From contig CAZQWG010000004.1 of NCBI GenBank assembly GCA_964596985.1, positions 132,463 to 196,462 of the forward strand: a stretch of 64,000 nucleotides of DNA. Direction: 5' to 3'. The number at the start of each line of letters is the position of its first letter. Within the stretch, counting starts at the first letter, position 1. The DNA is from GCA-020345945 sp964596985. Lineage in GTDB: Archaea; Thermoproteota; Bathyarchaeia; RBG-16-48-13; GCA-020345945. The position numbers and the translations under genes were made by a program. The notes under the pieces were generated by a model that was not told the origin of the DNA, searched no databases, and was given only the letters and a program-made list of their open reading frames with translations. Positions 42,585-52,000 of the stretch are shown in pieces.

Positions 42585-42601
42585 ACGTATTTAGGCGTAT
42601 C
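42585..42601 (+). promoter_or_regulatory. 17-base promoter element of the tRNA, copy 2
   Basis: ACGTATTTAGGCGTATC. The centre of its TATA-like core lies 27 bases before the first base of the tRNA, as expected for archaeal promoters. It is 16/17 identical to the element at 41318-41334. Confidence 0.6.
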
Positions 42602-42617
42602 TATCCAAGGTTTTCAC

Positions 42618-42705
42618 GCCGGGGTGGCGGAGCGGTTTAACGCGTCCGACTGAAGATCGGAATTGACCCAACCGGTCAACAGGGGTTCGAATCCCCTCCC
42701 CGGCG
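42618..42705 (+). tRNA. Type II tRNA, serine-like body with GAA (Phe) anticodon
   Basis: An 88-base cloverleaf. Acceptor GCCGGGG/CCCCGGC is perfect, T8 is present, D-stem GCG/CGC has GG in the loop, the anticodon stem is TCCGA/TCGGA around loop CTGAAGA, and the variable arm has a 6-base stem TTGACC/GGTCAA. The T-arm is AGGGG-TTCGAAT-CCCCT and the discriminator is G. The long arm and G73 mark serine tRNAs, but the anticodon reads GAA. It is one base from Ser GGA (loop CTGGAGA). CCA is not encoded. It lies inside the element with its own promoter. Confidence 0.85.
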
Positions 42706-42819
42706 AATGGGTCACCCAATCCTACTTATGAAAGCCATTAACGACGGTTCCAGATCTTTTGATACTGAGAACCATTAATGACTATTAATGAAATAGAAAA
42801 AAGAGAGGGAACCTCGCCA
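42706..42819. other. Intergenic region with short direct repeats
   Basis: ATTAACGAC (about 42738), ATTAATGAC (about 42774) and ATTAATGAA (about 42784) are near-identical 9-base units. It is also the termination zone of the tRNA and of the large leftward gene chain. Confidence 0.35.
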
Positions 42820-43356
42820 CTAGAATCTCACGGAGTTCGCTACTCCTCCCATCAAGCCGACTACAACAGTCAGGGAAAGCAGCCGGACATAGTTCCCGGT
42901 TGAGGCTTCGACACCCGCGTTAGCCATGATCACCGGAATATTCAGCACCACGGCAGTGAAGACCACCGCGAAAACCACCACAAACAGAGTCACCACGGTA
43001 TGGAAGAGCGCGCCTGTGAACTTGCCGCCGAACATCGATGCCCGCTGCCCACGCCAGAACTTCAAGACAAGAATCGCGTAGATAATCGTCAGGACGCACA
43101 CCAGCTCACTGAACACAGTCACCAAGTTCACGTCAGGAATCATCCTGACAAACTCGTTCTGAAGGAACAGCGCAGTCGTCGCAAGGAAAACCCCGAAAAA
43201 CAACTGAACATTCAACACCAAGCCCTTCAGTACGCCCTCATGGAGGAACCTTTGTTTGAACCCCTCCGCGACGACAATCATCAGCAAAGAAAGGAAGATG
43301 AAGAACACCGCCAACCAATTCGTTGGCTCAGTCGCTAGTCCTATTGCATATGTCAT
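42820..43356 (-). CDS. Five-helix membrane protein, last gene of the long leftward chain
   Basis: A 178-residue protein with about five membrane helices, all strongly hydrophobic (WLAVFFIFLSLLMIVVAEG, VQLFFGVFLATTALFLQ, LVCVLTIIYAILVL, LFHTVVTLFVVVFAVVFTAVVL, LLSLTVVVGLMGGVA) and a loop KFWRGQRASMFGG. No family is recognised. Confidence 0.6.
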   Translation of the reverse strand: MTYAIGLATEPTNWLAVFFIFLSLLMIVVAEGFKQRFLHEGVLKGLVLNVQLFFGVFLATTALFLQNEFVRMIPDVNLVTVFSELVCVLTIIYAILVLKFWRGQRASMFGGKFTGALFHTVVTLFVVVFAVVFTAVVLNIPVIMANAGVEASTGNYVRLLSLTVVVGLMGGVANSVRF

Positions 43357-43375
43357 GCAACTTCCCTCCTTCTGC

Positions 43376-43459
43376 TCACCTTAAAGTCACCACTAGGAGT
43401 ATCAGTAGGTACAGGGCGATTGCCTGATCTGACAGGTAGTAGAGCCGCTTATGCTTCAT
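43376..43459 (-). CDS. 27-residue single-helix peptide
   Basis: ATG 43459, right after the previous tiny gene. A basic start MKHKRLYYLSDQ and one helix AIALYLLILLVVTL. A short gap with AGAAGGAGGG leads into the next gene. Candidate small membrane protein. Confidence 0.4.
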   Translation of the reverse strand: MKHKRLYYLSDQAIALYLLILLVVTLR

Positions 43460-43465
43460 GAACCT

Positions 43466-43552
43466 TCACCACATTCCCGTAAGTCTAACGCTACCGCTAA
43501 ACAAGCACCGTCCTATCCGCACCATCTTCCCAGGCATCCTATTCCTTCCCAT
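43466..43552 (-). CDS. 28-residue basic peptide
   Basis: ATG 43552. The ribosome site AGGAGGT is formed by the last codons and stop of the upstream gene, seven bases away. The product is basic (MGRNRMPGKMVRIGRCLF). Evidence is positional. Confidence 0.35.
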   Translation of the reverse strand: MGRNRMPGKMVRIGRCLFSGSVRLTGMW

Positions 43553-43557
43553 AGCAT

Positions 43558-44139
43558 CTACCTCCTCTTGAGGAACGGTATTTTCAGCTTGTACTTCTTG
43601 TTCAACCAGTTCAGCACCCGGTAAGCTATGAGACCAGCGACCGCCAAGAATATTGCCATTAAGATCCACCAGGGGAGCGTCGGCTGCACCGTGAAGAAGT
43701 GTTCCTGACTCATCTCCGTGCCGTCACTGTACTCAAAGACGCCCCTCACCCTGTATTCTCCTACAGGCAGGAACCACGTAGGGAACGAGAAGGAGCCGGC
43801 GTGATCGTCGTCAGGCGCCAAATGCTCATCCCAGGTAACCCGGGGCAACGAGTACTCAAACCAGATTAGCCAGAAGAACTTGTGTCCTACAGTGATAGTG
43901 TACGCAGTGCTGTCCAAGTCTGTCCGTGACCCCCGGTTGATAGTGTTCCAGCTAACCGTAACGTCACCGCCGTCAATCCAGGGCACCTCGGTCTCGCTGA
44001 GGCTCGTCGTAAGCCAGATATCGTTCCGGGTCTCCTCCAGCGTCCCCCCGTAAGCCACCGCAAAGCAGTGAACCGAGGCAACCATCAAGACGATAAGCAT
44101 CGCCGTAATCCTACCGTCAATTAGTTTTCCGTTTAGCAT
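43558..44139 (-). CDS. Surface protein with signal peptide and C-terminal anchor
   Basis: About 193 residues from ATG 44139 (AGGAGGTGA just upstream). Signal peptide at residues 12-30 (AMLIVLMVASVHCFAVAYG), a CARDB/Ig-like outer domain (VTVSWNTINRGSRTDLDS, FPTWFLPVGEYRVRGVFEYSDG), then a membrane anchor (WWILMAIFLAVAGLIAYRVL) and a basic tail KKYKLKIPFLKRR. Strand pattern resembles domains found in the 2400-residue protein upstream. Confidence 0.65.
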   Translation of the reverse strand: MLNGKLIDGRITAMLIVLMVASVHCFAVAYGGTLEETRNDIWLTTSLSETEVPWIDGGDVTVSWNTINRGSRTDLDSTAYTITVGHKFFWLIWFEYSLPRVTWDEHLAPDDDHAGSFSFPTWFLPVGEYRVRGVFEYSDGTEMSQEHFFTVQPTLPWWILMAIFLAVAGLIAYRVLNWLNKKYKLKIPFLKRR

Positions 44140-44143
44140 AACA

Positions 44144-44557
44144 TCACCTCCTTCTCCAGACAATTGATAGGACGACTAGCAGGTTCCCCGCGAAGAAGAG
44201 GATCGGCGGCAGAAGCAGCCAGAAAAGCGAGGCAGCAACATCAGACAGGAACAGGTTTCTGGCGTAGATGCTGAGTATGATCCCTGAGACCGCAAGGAAC
44301 CCTCCGGTAAAGATGAAGACGATCCGCTTAGCATTCAAGACAAAGCTGTGGAAACAGTAGAAAAACCATAGAACACAGGCAACGTAGATGACCGGGTAAA
44401 GCACATAGTTGTGGTGAACTATGAAGTCTCCGAGATAGTAGTGGGTGACCGCGGTGCCGTACGCGATGTCGCCAACCCGATCCAACACCAATCCTGCAAC
44501 GACGAGGAATAGAAGCCCGGCAATGAACCGTTGAACAGCTACGCTACCACGCAACAT
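44144..44557 (-). CDS. Four-helix membrane protein
   Basis: A 137-residue protein with about four membrane helices (FIAGLLFLVVAGLVLD, LYPVIYVACVLWFFYCF, IVFIFTGGFLAVSGIILSI, LFWLLLPPILFFAGNLLVVLS). It overlaps the upstream gene by 19 bases. Its terminal codons provide the ribosome site for the next gene. Unknown function. Confidence 0.6.
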   Translation of the reverse strand: MLRGSVAVQRFIAGLLFLVVAGLVLDRVGDIAYGTAVTHYYLGDFIVHHNYVLYPVIYVACVLWFFYCFHSFVLNAKRIVFIFTGGFLAVSGIILSIYARNLFLSDVAASLFWLLLPPILFFAGNLLVVLSIVWRRR

Positions 44558-45384
44558 TTCTTCCTCCTGCCAATCACTGTGACTAGGGCGAGCAGAAGAC
44601 CGGCCAGCACCCCTTCAGCAGGGAACCCGGGAATCCCCTCCTCACCGAACAAATCATCCACCACGTCACCAACCCAATCATCCTCCTCCGATTCCCCCTC
44701 ACTTGAACTGCTACTACTGGACGTTTTTGCGGTAGGCTCGTTCGGGGATTCAACCTTGTCCTCACGGTACTCGCTGACCCCTGAGAACGGAACTGTGATC
44801 GTCTCTTCACCGGAGTAACCGTTGCCCTCGTAATCCCATTCCTGTTCCTCGCTGAGGATGAAGCAGTCGCTCTTCTGCTCTGTATCCCAGCCCTCATGGA
44901 TATTGTTGCTGAACTCGATCCACCGGAACCCCAGCATCACCGCCGGATTCACCGTGAGGATTCTCCCGTACTTGTTCTCGATCTCCACGGGATCATAGCA
45001 GTTCACGTCACGCCACTTGACCAGGGCATGGTAGTGGTCTCCTTCCTCGTACACCGCGTCCATCACATCCATCTCCAGCTCAACCTCAATCTCGTTATTG
45101 TTGATGTCCACGGATAGCTTCCAGTTCCTGATCGAGAGGTCTCTTTGCTGCCGTCTCTGAATCTTGTCAAGCACAGCCTCCTCCACCTCCTCCTCGAACT
45201 CGTCACCGTACTCGGTCATAACCTCCTTGAAGTCAGCCAGAGCATTATCGTCCCCGACGGTGAAGCTGGCTGTGAACAGGAACCCTATCGGCACATTCGA
45301 GTAGTAAACCTTCTTCGCGTAGACAGACGGAACAGCGGAGAAGAGAAGCACTACCGCCACCACTATAACCAATTTTTCCTTCAT
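44539..45384 (-). CDS. Secreted protein with IPGFP-type C-terminal sorting signal
   Basis: A 281-residue protein. Signal peptide at residues 4-22 (LVIVVAVVLLFSAVPSVYA), a mature domain with helices and strands, a Ser/Glu-rich linker (SSSSSSEGESEEDDW), then GIPGFPAEGVLAGLLLALV followed by GRRKK. This motif-helix-basic ending matches PGF-CTERM-like signals recognised by archaeosortases. The domain parallels the 276-residue secreted protein at 53.3 kb in layout and in pieces such as KWR and LGFRW/LDFRGW. No archaeosortase is visible in the element. Confidence 0.7.
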   Translation of the reverse strand: MKEKLVIVVAVVLLFSAVPSVYAKKVYYSNVPIGFLFTASFTVGDDNALADFKEVMTEYGDEFEEEVEEAVLDKIQRRQQRDLSIRNWKLSVDINNNEIEVELEMDVMDAVYEEGDHYHALVKWRDVNCYDPVEIENKYGRILTVNPAVMLGFRWIEFSNNIHEGWDTEQKSDCFILSEEQEWDYEGNGYSGEETITVPFSGVSEYREDKVESPNEPTAKTSSSSSSSEGESEEDDWVGDVVDDLFGEEGIPGFPAEGVLAGLLLALVTVIGRRKKCCVVA

Positions 45385-45390
45385 TTTATT

Positions 45391-45648
45391 TCAACTCACG
45401 AGTTTCACGAGCAGAACTAAAATCGCCAAGACAAAGAGAACAGCTACCCCCAAGACCGCATACCCCTCTTTCAGATTCGAGATGACCCTCATCACAACGT
45501 TCGGAGTGTCCCCTACGATTCGGGGAATACTATCCACGGCTCCACTGACCACAGGCGAAGTCATGTACCAGACCACCCCGATTGCTACGACGAGGACGAA
45601 CATGTGTAAGGCAAACAACAGCAACCGCCTCCTGAAACTTTTCGGCAT
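45391..45648 (-). CDS. Small two-helix membrane protein
   Basis: About 85 residues from ATG 45648, five bases after the previous stop. Helices are LLLFALHMFVLVVAIGVVWYM and YAVLGVAVLFVLAILVLLVKL, separated by a 30-residue loop. Basic start MPKSFRRR. Function unknown. Confidence 0.6.
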   Translation of the reverse strand: MPKSFRRRLLLFALHMFVLVVAIGVVWYMTSPVVSGAVDSIPRIVGDTPNVVMRVISNLKEGYAVLGVAVLFVLAILVLLVKLVS

Positions 45649-45653
45649 AGATT

Positions 45654-46037
45654 TTACACTCGGATTAGTATCTGGTAGCTTACTATGGAAACCACGACGC
45701 CAATGAACACAGCTAGGAAATCCCATGCATACGCGTATGCGGGGAAAGCCCCACCAATCATTGAGAACAGCGACACGGCTAAGATGAATACGCCGAAGCT
45801 AGTGAACAACGCCCAGAGAATACTCAAAGTCTGCCTCGGAGAAGGCGTCATGTCCGGCATTCTACGCCTCGGAATCAACCGTTTATACCGGAGGAAGAGA
45901 GCACCAGCCAACACCAGTGAACCCACTACACCCAAGATCATTCGGACTTCAACAGTGAAGTATTGCAGATTAAGCTCCATGCCCAGAAACGCGTTAATCT
46001 GGTTTCCAACCCATTCCAGCCTTGACAAAGCATCCAT
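45654..46037 (-). CDS. Three-helix membrane protein
   Basis: A 127-residue protein with helices VRMILGVVGSLVLAGALFL, LSILWALFTSFGVFILAVSLF and FLAVFIGVVVSIVSYQILI, and a basic loop RYKRLIPRRR. It lies 11 bases after the giant surface protein gene and may partner it. Unknown family. Confidence 0.6.
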   Translation of the reverse strand: MDALSRLEWVGNQINAFLGMELNLQYFTVEVRMILGVVGSLVLAGALFLRYKRLIPRRRMPDMTPSPRQTLSILWALFTSFGVFILAVSLFSMIGGAFPAYAYAWDFLAVFIGVVVSIVSYQILIRV

Positions 46038-46048
46038 TTTCTCACCTC

Positions 46049-49000
46049 CTATATGATTCCTGTAGCCATCAGAACCGCCACAAATATTCCCCCCAGAATG
46101 ATGACGACCCCACTGAAGATTGCAAGCCTTCCCTGCACGGATTCACTGGACTTCCTGGTCAAGGTCTTCAGGTTTATCCCCGACACGAACCCGTAAAGGA
46201 TCAGCAGGGCACCGAGCGAGACGCTGAGTGCACCGATAGTTCCGATCCCGTAGAGCATAGCCCCAGCCTGCTCCACGTAGGGTACGGCTGCCCCGAACAT
46301 GTAGACAGTGAAGGAGCGAATGCTTCCTACCGCATTGGATACGATGCCCATCATAGTCAAGAGGGAAACCGAGACTACGAGTATCCCGGCCAGCAGGAGG
46401 TTCCTGTCGGTCCGGGAAAGCTTAGGGGACTTGACGGCGACAACCAGCACTGCGAAGATAGTGCCGACTATTACGAACGGGAAACCGGAGGGCGACAGCA
46501 ACCCCGTCAAGTTGATGGGGGGAAGGGATACCCAAGCTGGAAGATGGATCACCCCAGCCATAACCGAGTAACCGCCGACCAGCCCCACGATACCGAATAA
46601 CAGTAGTCCTGATGCCAGCTCCTTCCCTATGAGTGCGAGTCCTGCGCCTGAGCTTGAAAGCAGCATCAACAAGAACATGCCGGATAGGAGGTAGAGTGAC
46701 GGCATCAATGCGGGTGCAACCACGGTGAAGGCTTCTGTGAGCGTTTCGGTTTTGACATCGCCTTTCCCTGTGTGCCCTGCCAAGTAGACTTCGACCTTCA
46801 GCTGCAACGGGTCTTGCAGGGGATAATCTTCGGGCAGGGTGAACTCGACAGGCACCCACTCGCTGATCTCACGGTTATCCGGTACATACCAGAAGGTCGT
46901 AGTCTGCTCATGCAGCACAGTTCCCTCGCTGTCCTTAACCGTAATCTCTGCGTCAACGTTAGCATGGTAATTCAAGTCGCTGACGAAATGGATGAGTAGC
47001 ATGAATGAGACTGTTCTCTGGCTACAGGATGCGTCTGCTACACGAATCTCAAATACCACGAAATCTCCGAGAAGTATTTCATTGCCCCCTCCGCCTCCAC
47101 CAGTTGTAGCCTCATCGCCTCCAGCCCCCCCAGTTGAAGCCGGATTCACGGTAAGCGCAAATGAGTGGGTGTCGTAGTCTGAACCGTAGAGACGCAGATC
47201 AACAGTGTATGGTCCAGCTACACCAGGAGCCGTTAGAATAAGGGTTCCAGTCTGGTTGGCAGCCCCCACAGCCAGAGAAATGTCCGTGGTGTTGCTCCAA
47301 GCCCCAGCACCTATCCTTGCCCCCACATCGTAAATCGTTGTGAGACTGGTTCCGTTGTTGGCAAACTCGTAGTACAGAGTTACCGCGGCTCCCGGGTTGC
47401 AGGACGTGGGAGATATGTAGCTACTTGTTACATCCTTGTCGATCTGACCGTCCACATCGAAGTTCTTGGTTCCAGACTCGCCGACTACGTTGTTCCCTGC
47501 CTGGTCTTTCAACTGGAATGTGTCAGTATAGGTTCCCTTGTCGTCAGGGTGTGTCTGCCCTGCGGTTCCAACCTGTACGGTTGCCGTCGGGTTGACTACC
47601 CCACTTCCACCACTATTATAGGATAATGCTCCTCTTGTGACCTGGAAATACCAGTTATTGAACGAGAGGTCTCCGGCGTTTGTTATGTCTACGCCCGTAT
47701 AACGGTACTGGACTCCAGCCTGACCAGGCTCATCTATCGGGTTCGGCAGGGAAGCGTCCAAGGATGCTGTGAGACTGAAAGTTCCTGTTGGGTCTGCGGG
47801 GTTGAGGAGATCTAAACCGTTGCTGTCTTCAACATAGATCGTATAAGAATGGGCGAGGTTGTACGTGTTCGGGTTCGGAAGAGTCGTACTGTTCGTGGTA
47901 AGGATCTTCGTGTTTCCGGCGTTGAAGGTGAACAGTCCAGAATACCCGGTGTTTCCTCCCTGCGTGACCCGGATTCTCATGTTTTTGAGGTCGAAGTCGT
48001 TTGTGGCGAAGGCGTGAACTCCGGCTAATGTGACCTCGAATTTTGATCCTTCCTGCCCTACCTCATCCGCTACCGAGCTTGCTCCTACCGAGTCGATGTA
48101 GGCGAGAACCGTATCCGAATCCGAACTATCCGCCGGATCTATTCCCGCAAGGGTATCTCCCCCAGCAGTCCCGATTCCGGCGAGCGATGCTTCTAGGTTA
48201 GCTACCGTGATCTGCCCTGATCCGTCAGTCGTTCCAACCTGATCTGCTCCGGCATTAATTTTGTATCCTGCCTTGAAGCTAGTGGCTATCGCCGAGTCAT
48301 GTGCCCAATTGTAGGTGAGGGTTGCGGTGACTCCGTCTATCTGGTTCCCAGCGTAGCCGAAGCTCACGTCAGGCTTACCCTTAGAAAAGAATGCGAGTTC
48401 GTTTCCAGATGTCGAGGCGAGGTAGACTAGATAATACTTTGAATCCGTTCCATTATAGTACAAGGAATATGATGTTATGAAACTGCCAGCATCATGGTCA
48501 AACCCGAATACGTCGTCATAGTCCCTTGAAGCCCCGAGATTGATTATGGTCGGATATTTCGAGAATGAGAACGTCGGATCTACTCTAGCATATCCCTGTG
48601 CGTCTCCAGTCACTCGGTAAAGAATATCTTCTTCGACCTCTGTTCCCACGTTCTCGGTGCAGGATACTCCTTTGATATTCCAGTGGGTCGTATTCCAGCC
48701 AGTGTAAGTATTCGTGTTCGCCGTCTGTACGACGAAAACCGTGTTTAGAACCGTGTTGGCATCCCAGTTCTTATTGGCACTTCCGTCAACCCAAAATTGA
48801 ACGTAATCTGGATCACCACTGCTCACCACGTTGTACTCGAATTTGTGGGTGTAACTGGCATTCCCAGTATTCTTGAATAATAATCCCATAGTATCCGTTG
48901 CCACAGTATGGTAGAGCAGGGCTATGCCCCAATCGTCTTCCAGTCCCGCTTCCCCTGTGTCGGCTATGTTCTTGGTTTCCAGAGACGTAAAGGTATCGTT

Positions 49001-52000
49001 GAGAACAGCGATCTTACTGTATCTACCATTCGGGAACTCCAGTTTACGGACGAGAGAAAAATGCCCATCACTGGTTGATTGAGTTATATCCCCTAGAACC
49101 GTTGCATCTTTATCTATGACCGTGTAGAAGGTTGAGCCGTCAGAATAAATGAAGTATTCAAGTGTATCCTTGAAGTTGGTTCCTCCTTGATCGTCCACGT
49201 ACTCCGCTTCAAATGAAATGAGGTCTGGGGTATTCACTGTGATGTTGAACGAGGAGAGGACAGCAATCTTATAGACTGTTGCACCGTTATCCTTGAAGTA
49301 ACTTGAGAAAGTCCAACTATCCCATCCAAGCCCACCTGAATCCACAAGATTTGTCGCCGAACCCTGCACGTAATACTCCGAGATCCTAAGCCCTACTTCT
49401 CCTCCACCCGTAACATCAAAAACGATTCCTTTGCTCCCCTCGCTGTAGACATGGAACCCTATACTAGATGCGTCGTCGAACCATAGACCCACGGCACCCG
49501 TCTTCTGCTCCAAGACCTTCATCTGTAAGGTCTGACCGGAAGCTACGCCGATCTCTCCCTGATCTACCACGGCGTAGTCATCTGCTCCTCCCTTCGCCCC
49601 TGCCATTATGAGGTCGGGGTCAGCGAAATGAGGGAAGTAGTTTGACCCATCGTACCGTTGGACTCCGAGATTCGTTATTGTAGCGTTGTTCTGCAAGAAG
49701 ACTTGGACAGCCAGCTTGTCCCGAGCATAGCTACCGGAACCGATGCTGTATATCGCATAGGTGTCTGTCATGGTGACGATTCCGGCTCCCTGCCCCTCAT
49801 CATAAGCATCCGTCAAGGTTCCATGACTGACAGAGAGAGATGGGGGATCATTTTCCTCGTCGAAAGCCGAATCTATTTCGGTGTAAGCGTCCTCGTCCTT
49901 CGCCGTCCAGACGGCGTTAAACCCGTCGTTGTTCGTGGCATTGATTTGCTGATTTACTAGCCCAGACTTGTAGATCTGAAGGTAGTCTTCGTTGGCTTCA
50001 TCGTAGATGTCGATTCCATCATTGAGACCAGAGGGGTCGGGGTTGAAAAGCTCCATGAGTCCGACACAGCCTTCCGCAGAATCGTATAGTGCCCCCCAAT
50101 CTGCTTTCCCCAAGTAATCCGTTCCGTCCAGAGCACCAGATACCGGAGCACCCCCATCTTGGTAGCCGAAAGTGTCGAAGAGAGCGTTATCGAAATAGCT
50201 TACGTGTTTGCATTCCGTATAGTTTACCGGATTCGCCCCATCGTAGTCAAGGTCAATATCCCAGTAGATCCGGGGGGAATGGGCGTAGATCGTGACGATC
50301 TTATCGAAATCCACGTTACCATCGTTGTGGGCGTTGTCTTCCATCGCTCCTTGGAATCTGATTCTTATACGGGTCTGACCGTATTCCAGTAAGCTAGAAG
50401 TTGTTCCTGCCTCATAGTAGTCGAAGAACCATGTAGCCCCGACCTTGATTCCGGTGCCGAACCCCCAAGGGTAAGTGTCGTCGATCACATCTGTACTGCC
50501 GTCTGGCTTCCAGACTGAGGCGGTTCCCCCCTGCGCATCATCTAGCGTGACCGAGAAATGGTCGTTGGTTACGGTCCAAGTGGTTGCGCCTATGGCGAGC
50601 GTCGGGTCGAACTCCGCCTCCTTACCTGGGTCGAGCGTGGTTTTCACGTGGATCTTGTAGCCGACTGCCTCCAAGCCCTGCGTCCAGAGCGATGCGTCCA
50701 CAGACCACTGTGAACCGATGAGGTCCGAGTAGTCGAAACGCTCCCCCGAACTGAAGACGGCTAAGAGGAGCGGGTCGCCCTCCGGTCCCTGCGTGAGCCA
50801 CTGCATCTTCTCAGAGGTCTTAACGTTGAGGGCGAACTCGACCTCTACCTGCTTCGACTTATCGTTCCTAGCCCAAGCAGAATGCTTAATGTAGCCAAGC
50901 CCGGACTCCCATACCAGGTTATGGGTGAAGCTGACCCCGGCAGGGTCAACGTAGCTGAACTGGATTTCACTACGCTTCTCGGTGCTCTCGATGACGGTTA
51001 GGGCCAACTGGTTCAAGTGAACCTGGTAATTCCCTGTCTGGGCGGTGACTTCCTGCTCGAAGTAGAGGAGCAGGCTGTTAATATTCAGGAATCCTTCCTC
51101 AAGGATTCCATGTTTCTCAAGAATGTTGCCTTCGCCGTCCAGTTCTCCTATCATATAGCTGTGCGAGTTGCCCTCCGAATCTTTGAAGGAGCCTTGGATG
51201 GCTTTCACGGTCTCAGGAATATCCGGGGGTATAACGCTTATGATTCCAGGTTCAGCTTTCCCGGGGAGTTCGGGGTCAACGTAGACCTGCTCGCTCGGTG
51301 CGAGGGTCCGGGTCATGGTCACGTAGCAGTCCTGCCCTATGACCTCGCCTCGCACATCGTATCCGGCTTGAACCATGTCGATGAACTCTATGTTCCCGCG
51401 CTTCCCACTGAGCCGAACAGTCTTGAGGGGGTCTCCTTCCGGTGATGTGTCAGCCCACACAGGGGTTCCGAGGTCGTCGTGGATCTTCCATTTCACCGTG
51501 AAATCGAGCGGGGTTATTTGCCCGTTCTCTGTGAGGATGTCCACTTTCGCGGTTGTAGCACCTTGCAGGATCTCCGTCGTCTGGTCTAAGACGATGCCGG
51601 AGTAATTGTACTCGTAGTGCCACGTGCACTGGTCTGCCATGTTGTGGAGGATCTCGAAGTCGATGTTAACGTCAGGGTCAACGATTACGCCTGTGACGAC
51701 TTCCTGGTTGGGGAGGACGAATTGCACCGAGTAGTCTAGGTTTTCTACGTGAACCTCCCCGTCACGGTACATGATGAGCTTAAGATCCTTCGTCTCCGAG
51801 CCGTCAGGGTTAGATGTGACCTCGTACAGCTTCCAGCAGTCGTTTATCGCATCTTCCTCTGCCCAGAGCGGGGTTCCGGCTTCGCCTAGCCCCTGCTCGT
51901 CCGGTGTCGGACCATCATAGTTCACGGTGATTTCAAGCGGACTGTGGAACGTGGCGTAGGCCTTCAGCTCCCCGGTGCCCTCCAGGTATTCGGTTCGCCA

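Noticed and set aside
42618..42705. The element tRNA as the integration (att) site
   Set aside because: It lies more than 7 kb inside the element. The recombinase and the broken HerA-like gene mark a different boundary.
45654..46600. Rightward frames opposite the membrane proteins and the end of the giant gene
   Set aside because: They lack membrane or domain patterns and ribosome sites. The leftward genes are continuous and coupled.
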